Shown here: one piece after another, positions 13,001-20,400 of the stretch | Layout: each line of letters begins with the position of its first letter | Numbering within the stretch: the stretch's first letter is position 1 | From: Symbiodinium natans | Lineage: Eukaryota > Sar > Dinophyceae > Suessiales > Symbiodiniaceae | Length of the DNA stretch: 60,000 bases | Assembly: GCA_905221605.1 (NCBI GenBank) | Contig: CAJNDS010002168.1 | Coordinates: 432,733-492,732 of the forward strand | Direction of reading: 5' to 3' | Notes under the pieces: model-generated | What the model saw: only the letters and a program-made list of their open reading frames with translations | Told to the model about the DNA's origin: nothing | The model's database searches: none | Program-made: the position numbers and the translations under genes

Positions 13001-14414
13001 TGGAAAGCTTGAGGATTCCGTGGTTTAGGGGTTTACGCATCTTACGGCTTAGGACGTTTTGGGATTGTGGGTCTCTGAGATTCACGAATTCTGGGTGTGA
13101 GGTTTGTGACTTAGGGGGTTTGTAGGGTCTTCGACGCTACTCGGTTCTGAGTATCATGCGTATTTGGGCCTACAAAGGACCTTATAAGCACATAATACGA
13201 GTACAACTGGGCATGTGATTTATCATCTTTGAAGCACCCAAAAAACCCTAAACACCCTAAACCCTAAACCCTAAACACCCTAACCCTAGCACAGATCCCG
13301 CGGAGTTTTTGGGTTGCAGAGGCTCCTGTGGTGCCATTCAAACCCCATATATCAGCCCACACCCTGAAAAGCCTGACATTCGTAGCCAGTGTCTTCTTAC
13401 TTCTCCAATAACCAAGGGGAAAAAAGGGTTAAACTTGAATATTCCTACTAAGTCTTGGAGAGTTCAGGAGCAATCCCGGGGGCTTAGGGCTCAGAAGCCT
13501 TCAAGCGTCAATCCTAAATCCTAAGCTCCTCAGTGGATGTAGGGTTTAGGTTCAGGTTCCTTAGGATTCGGATGTAGGCCTCAGACCCTATAAACCCTCA
13601 ACCCTCAAACCTCAACCTGCTCAACTTGTCGAGAGCTTGCGCAGCCTGCTGCTGCAGCTTTGTGGCTGACGGGGGCAGGTGCCCCGGGTTTAGGGTTTAG
13701 GGTTTAGGGTTTGGGGTTTAGGGTTTAGGGTTTAGGGTTTAGGGTCCAAGATCATTGTCTCTTTCTCTGAGAAGCGGAAGCTCCATCTCAAGCCATCCAG
13801 AATGCATGCCAACTGCTGGCATTGTGGGCCAGTCAGGCCCGTGGTGCCCCCAAACCCTACACCCTAAACCCTAAACCCTAAACCCTAAACCCTCAACCCT
13901 AAACCCTAAACCCTGCTTCAACGGGTGTGTCCCTTGACCATCTTCTTCAGGTCATACCGCTTCGTGCCATCCTGGGGCTTCAAGATGATCAGATTGCCCT
14001 CGTCGATGGCCTGCCCTAGAAGCCCTCAACACTAAACCCTACAAACCCTCAACACCTAACCCTATAAACCCTATAAACCCTGAACCCTGAACCCTAAACC
14101 CTAAACACCCAACCCCAAACCCTAAACCCTAAACCCCCAACCCCAAACCCGAAACCATAATCTCCAAACCCACGTCGCCTATGCCGCCGTGCAAGACCAG
14201 TGCTCTGTTGGCGATGAGACAAGCCAGGGGCCTTGGTTTTAGGGTTTAGGGTTTACCCTAAACCCCCAACCCCAAACCCGAAACCATAATCTCCAAACCC
14301 ACGTCGCCTATGCCGCCGTGCAAGACCAGTGCTCTGTTGGCGATGAGACAAGCCAGGGGCCTTGGTTTTAGGGTTTAGGGTTTAGGGTGCCAAGGGACTT
14401 TTTGGCAATGCTCC

Positions 14415-14454
<40 letters not shown>

Positions 14455-17400
14455 GGGGGGATGCAGAGGTAATACTACCCTAAACCCTAAACCCTAAACC
14501 CTAAACCTCTAGGGGGAACGAAGGTGATAATGGGCATCTTGGAAGTTGTAGGGAAGTGGACGTAAGGACTCCGGCTGACGCTTGACCGCGCTGGATGCTC
14601 TTCAGGCTCGCAATGTTGAGGCACTTTCCCTAACACCCTAACACCCTAAACCCTAAACCCCCACCAGTCGGCCTTAGCCCCCCCCCCCCCCCGTGGAGCA
14701 GATTTTGGCAGAAGCCACTGTAGACCCCCAAACCCGGCTGGCCAGCAAATGTGCAACAAATCAGGTTCCAGGAAACGACCCATCAGTCTTGCACCTGCGC
14801 TTTGTAGCCCAGTTGCCATAGTAAGGGCGCCCTTGTTTGGGTCGATTGCTTTATACAGGAACCTTGAACCAAACAAAGGGTAAAGGGCACCACGGGGCTC
14901 AAGCTCACAACCCTAGGTCCTGCCAACACTACAGCCCGCAGACCCTGATGTGGGGGATTCTCTCAATGACGGTCCCTTTTGGGGTAAAGCAAGTATTGGG
15001 ATGTGCCCCCCTTCTACTTACAGTCCTTAATAGGGATAATAGTACGCCCTATTACAATCCCTACTGTATGAAGGACTGTTAGTACAAGGGTGAACATCCC
15101 AACGCTAGCATCCTCAGGCGGCCTCATTTAGGGTACACAAAAAAGGACCGTAATGCAGACAACTGACCAAGGTATGACTATATTCTGGGAAAACCTGAAG
15201 CCGCTGGCGCTTTCTCTCACACCGGCAACTTCCCTAAACCCAAAACTCAAAACCCTAAACCAAAAAAGCCTAGACCGTAAACCCCTCAATGCACACTTGG
15301 CCCCAGGGCAAGCGGTCAAAAGCGCTCTGCATCAGATCAAACCTCAGCCAAGCTTTCCTTGACCACCACATGAACCCCAAACCCCTAAACCCTAAACCGT
15401 GAACCCTAAACCCTAAACTAAACCCTAAACCCTGCCCATAGACCTTGACAGCCTAGGGATTTATGTAGTGTAGGGCATAAGATCCGAAATATAGAGTTCG
15501 TTTGGCCCTCGAGGTAGGACTCAAGATTCTGGGCATTCACCTCAAGAACCTCCAGCCAGTTCTATCGGAGGCTTTCTGGTAATGTCAGCCTGCAAGGAAG
15601 AGTAGTTTTGGGGGGCTTAGAATTTCAGATATGGTTTGGGATTGGGATGTTCCCCTTATGCTAACAGTCCTGAATAGGAATTATAACAGGGGGTACTACT
15701 ATCCCTACTCTGGACGGTCAGTATAAGGGATATCCTGGATATCCTGGCACAGTTCGCCGAAAGGCTACTATGGCAACCCAAAAACGGAACTACATTACAG
15801 CCACGGCTTAGGGTTTAGGGTTTAGGTTACAGCCACGGCTTAGGGTTTAGGGTTTAGGGTTTAGGGTTGAGGGTTTAGGGTTTAGGGTTTAGGGTTTAGG
15901 GTTTAGGGTCAGGCGGGCTCGGAAAGGCCCGACCCCCAAGTCCCAAATCCTCCTCAAGATCCGTGCTTCCAATCCAACACACACTTCGGCACCCATCGCC
16001 TAGGGTTTAGGGTTTAGGGTTTAGAGTTTAGGGTTTAGGGTTTAGGGTTTAGGGCCCCACCCCCCCCCCCAAACAAACAAAAAAAAAGGGCTCTTGAACC
16101 CGGAGCCCGAAGCCCAAACCGACCCCTCATGCCGCATTCATGCCTTGCGTGGGACGCTGAAGGTTGCTGCTCACAATATGCCGACCGGAGCAAAGGTTTA
16201 GCAGGTTTAGGGTCCTTAAACATCCTAAACCCCGCTCACATGCATCCGAGTCGCATCTTCTTCCCGAAATCTGGGCCCAACTTGGCCATGCACTCATCTG
16301 AGCACAGGGGTTACGGGTTTTCGGCTTGCTGAGAGACAGAAGGATTCAGAGGGCGCTTAGCCTGGGACGCGCTGAAAGGGAAAGTCCCACTCGGAGGTCT
16401 GAGGTCTTGACTGGGTGGGTATGGTTTCGAAACGTGATGGGGGGGCTTAGCGCTTTGTTTGTGGAGATGGGGGGGGGGGGGGGGGGGAGGATGCTTAGGG
16501 GTTTAGGGTTCTGCTATCGCCTGTACGAGCTCAACAGGTAGCGCAGGCCAGCATGGCAATCATGGTTGGGAGATACCCAAGGGTAGGTGTCGGGGCCCTA
16601 AAAAAAACCGCGCTAAGAAAAGAACGGATATCTTCAGACCCACACATGAAGAGAGAACCCTCCACTTAGAAAAGGGTCCGCCAAACAAAAGGCTTCACTT
16701 TGTGCTAGCTTGAGCTCACAGCACGATGACAGGACTGGGCTGAAAACCTGCAACTCCTAAACCCTAAACCCTAAACCCTAAACCCTAGACCCCTAGACCC
16801 TAGACCCTAAACCCTAAACCTTAAACCCTAAACCCTAACCCGACAGCCCACTGCAGCTTGCTGGGACGCCGGACGCTTGAAGCCGTACTTCTCATTCATC
16901 AACCGATCTTCGTGGTTGCCCCTGCGCGATCAGGGTGTGGTCTGCAGCACTTTGGTTTAGGGTTTAGGGTTTTGGGCTGAGGGTTTAGGGTATCTTCGTA
17001 GCCCAGTAACCATATCATAATAAAGGCACCCTTTTTGGGGTTGGCTACTTGATAAGGAATCCTTGCACCACAACAGGGGAGAAGCGTACCACTGGCCTAC
17101 CAAGATACTGCCATATGGCAGCGACAAAGTGTTGAAAGCAAATGCCTGCATTTTGCGATGTTATCCCTTGCCTTTGCAGCGACAAGTTAAAAACATTGCA
17201 GTTGGCATCAATCCAGAACGGCTCAGCCGCGCATAGGTCTCTCCTTACTACCTTACCTAGGCCCAAGAGTAACCTAAGAATGAAAAGGGTATCTCTTTGT
17301 GGTTTTGAGAAAAAGGGGCTTAGAAACCACACTAAGACCTAAAAGCTGAATCATAACCCTCAATCCGAACGCATACAAGCCCAATGTCCTACACCAAAAT

Positions 17401-20400
17401 AGGTTTAGGGTTCAGGGTTCAGGGTTTAGGGTTTAGGGTTTATATAGGGTTTAGGGTTTAGGGCCAACCCTCGATCCCAAACCAAAGCAGCCGTCAGCCC
17501 TAAACCCAAATAAACCGCAAAGACAAAAAATCCTAGCCCACCATCCGAGCCGTAGAAGCCCTAAGATCTACAAACCCAAAACCCTAAACCCTAAACCCTA
17601 AACCCTAAACCCAAAAACAGGCCCTAAACACAAACAAAAACCTAAACCTCAATCCTGAGCCATGGGGACTCTAAGCTGAACCAAATTTAACCTCAGGCAC
17701 TGGATCCTCGACCTGCATCCTAAACCACATAAACTTGCCCTGAACCCTAAACCCTAAACCCTAAACCCTAAAGCCTAAACCCTAAAGCCTAAAGCCTAAA
17801 CCCTAAACCCTAAACCAAACGAACCTCAACCCTGTTGGGTCCATGTACCCGAGTAGTATGCGCCCTGCAGTCATCAAACAATAGATGCTTTAAGGCCCAA
17901 GTATGTCCTATTTTATAAGTGCATGGACCTCCGCACCCTAAGCCCTAACCCTAAGATTTCCATGGCTTGAGCCCGGTACTACGGTTTGGCCTGTATTCTT
18001 TGGCGGAGCTTGTGGGGTCCGCAGGTATGTTTCGGGGCGCAGCATGGTGTCGGGTTTAGGGTTTAAGGGTTAAGGGCTTTGGGTTTATAGGGCTTAGGGT
18101 CCCAGAGCCGGCAAAGCACGACTGAAGAAACATCTGAAGCCACGTGGCCTTGACGATGAGGGCCTACTTGCAACACCCCCTAGATCCAGGAGTAACCTAG
18201 GAATAAGAAGGGTGCCCTTGCTTTTTTTTTTGGGGGGGGGGTTCGTCACAAGGGTTCCGCAACCCTAAAGAAAGGAAATCACGGCCTACTCCGGGTCCTG
18301 GCCCCCAAACCCCAGACCCCAAAGCACACCACCTGGCCTGATCAGGTAGACCTTCTCAGGATGCAGGACCTGGCGCTGCCATCTTGGGTTTAGGGCTCAG
18401 GGTTCGGGGCTTTAGGGTTTGGGGTTTAGGGTTTAGGGCTCAGGGTTCGGGGCGCGTTTAAGGGTCATGGGGTTGATCTACATGCTGCGGCCTTCTTGGT
18501 ACACTAAACATTGAAGAAGGGGAAAAAGGGCCTACTCTTGGTCTTCGCCACAATAAGACTCTGAACCCTGTGCCCCAAGCATCCCGAACCCGCAGCCCTA
18601 GGGCTCACATTCGGGTTTAGGGTTTAGGGTCTAGGGTCTAGGGTCTAGGGTTTAGGGTTTAGGGTTTAGGGTTTAGGGTTTAGGGTTTAGGGTTTAGGGT
18701 TTAGGGTTTGGGGTTTAATTAGGGTTTAGGGCTTAGGGTTAAGGGTTATAGGGCTTGGGGTTGAGGGTTTAGGGAGCCCTCCAAACCCTAACCCTGTAAA
18801 ACCTCCAAGCCCTAAACCCGCACCTAGATGTAGTAACCTGTGCTAGTCTCGGGCTCTTAACCCTAAACACAAAACCGTAAACCCTAAACCCTAAACAACC
18901 CTGAAGATGGAATCTGTCAGTTATGCACCCCGAAGGGGCGACTTCGCATGCTTGAAGGTTGTGCTTGGGAAGAAGCCCTGAACCAACCTATGCCTTGGTA
19001 GCCCAGTAACCATATGGGGGCTTACGAACATAGGGGACCCGAATGTAGACCTTCAACTGGAATCCTTATACAAAAAGGACCCTAATAGGGTACCCCTAAT
19101 TTCGGAAACCACCATATAATACTAAGGCCACCCGTGCGTTGGTTACTTTATAAGGGAACCTTGAACCAACAAAAGAGGGTAAAGGGTACCCCTAAACCCT
19201 ACACCCTAAACCCTAAACCCTAAACCCTAAACCCTAAACCTTCCAAGGAGCCCTGAGCCCTAAACGCAAGTACTGCAGCCGGTGTGCCTTCAGGGCGAGG
19301 AGCAAGCCTGCATCCCACCAGCTAGGGATTAGGGTTTAGGGTTTAGGGTTTAGGGTTTAGGGTTTAGGGTTTAGGGTTTAGGGTTTAGGGTTTAGGGTTT
19401 AGGGTTTAGGGTTTAGGGTTTAGGGTTTAGGGTTTAGGGGTACCCTCTACCCTCTTTTGTTGGTTCAAGGTTCCCTTATAAAGTAACCACTAGGGTTTTA
19501 GTGTTTTTGGATTTTAGAGTCTGAGGGTTTATATGGGGGTTTTAGGGTTTTGGGGTTTCGGGTTTTTGGGTTTCAGGATTTTGGGGCTTTAGGGTTTCAG
19601 GGCTGTAGGGTTTAGGGTTTTAGGGTCTAAGGCTTCGGGTGTACAAAACCACGGGATGCGTCAGTGCATGTGGCTTCAGTGCTTGTCAGATTTGTCAACG
19701 CACAAGCTTTCAACTACGTTGCCTGGAAATCTAGACATGAACAGACCCTTTCGCTTCAAACAAGCTGATAAGGGATCCTGACTTGGAGGTTCATGGGCAG
19801 TTGTAACTGGGGGTTCTAAGTGGCGCTATGGAAATAAGTGGCTATGTCCGTATTTCGGGCACTTCTGACACTACTGAGAACTACCCACGAATCTTCAAGT
19901 AGGCCTAAACCCCAAACCCTAAACCTATTTTGGTACATGGGCCCGTAGGGATGTGGGTTGAGATCTGGACACACTAGGGCTTCTTCATCACCAGAACTTT
20001 GGGTTGCGGATGGGGGCTTCTAGGAGCCCAAACGCTTTAAGGTTAGGGTTTAGGGTTTAGGGTTTAGGGTTTAGGGTTTAGGGTTTAGGGTTTAGGGTTT
20101 AGGGTTTAGGGTCATTAAGCCCTATAAACCCCAACCCTAAATCACAGGTGCATGTCCAGGCCTATTGTTTCAAGCTGATGCTGGCCGCGATCCTTGGCAG
20201 CTTCACATACAAGAGGGTTGTGGGTTTAGGGTTTAGGGTTTAGGGTTTAGTTTAGGGTTTAGGGTGCAGGGTTTAGGCTGTTGAGTTTTGGGGGGTTAAG
20301 GGGTTTTTAGGATTTAGGGCTTAGGGTCTAGGGTCAAAACCCTACACCCGAAACGCTTAATGAGGCTTTTCTTGCCAGGTTTTCTGTTGAATGGGTTGGA

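Larger units (their letters stand above)
12824..14178. other. phosphatase intron 10 with three extra exon-like islands
   Basis: Telomere-type tracts at 13686-13744, 13857-13915 and 14085-14150 separate islands at 13617-13665, 13747-13815 and 13923-14015, all open on the minus strand. Confidence 0.6.
14128..14385. repeat. 129-bp tandem duplication carrying phosphatase exon 10
   Basis: Two near-identical units (about 14128-14256 and 14257-14385), each CCCTAAA + exon 10 with splice sites + TTTAGGG. A whole telomere-bounded exon cassette has been copied. Confidence 0.93.
19140..19487. repeat. inverted repeat bracketing exon 5
   Basis: Arm 19140-19194 (GGTTACTTTATAAGGGAACC...) recurs inverted at 19437-19487 with one mismatch in about 50 bp. 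Between the arms are CCCTAAA, exon 5 (19288-19307) and TTTAGGG, so the whole unit is palindromic around the exon. Confidence 0.93.

Noticed and set aside
16080-16190. Minus-strand HECGMRGRFG, resembling GNHE...YGF
   Set aside because: Out of order with the real GNHE exon (16875-16921) and exon 8; chance similarity.
17945-18050. Minus-strand frame TVVPGSSHGNL resembling the PPP GDxHG motif
   Set aside because: The catalytic Asp is missing and the true GDLHGQ exon is at 22929-22968, in the right order.
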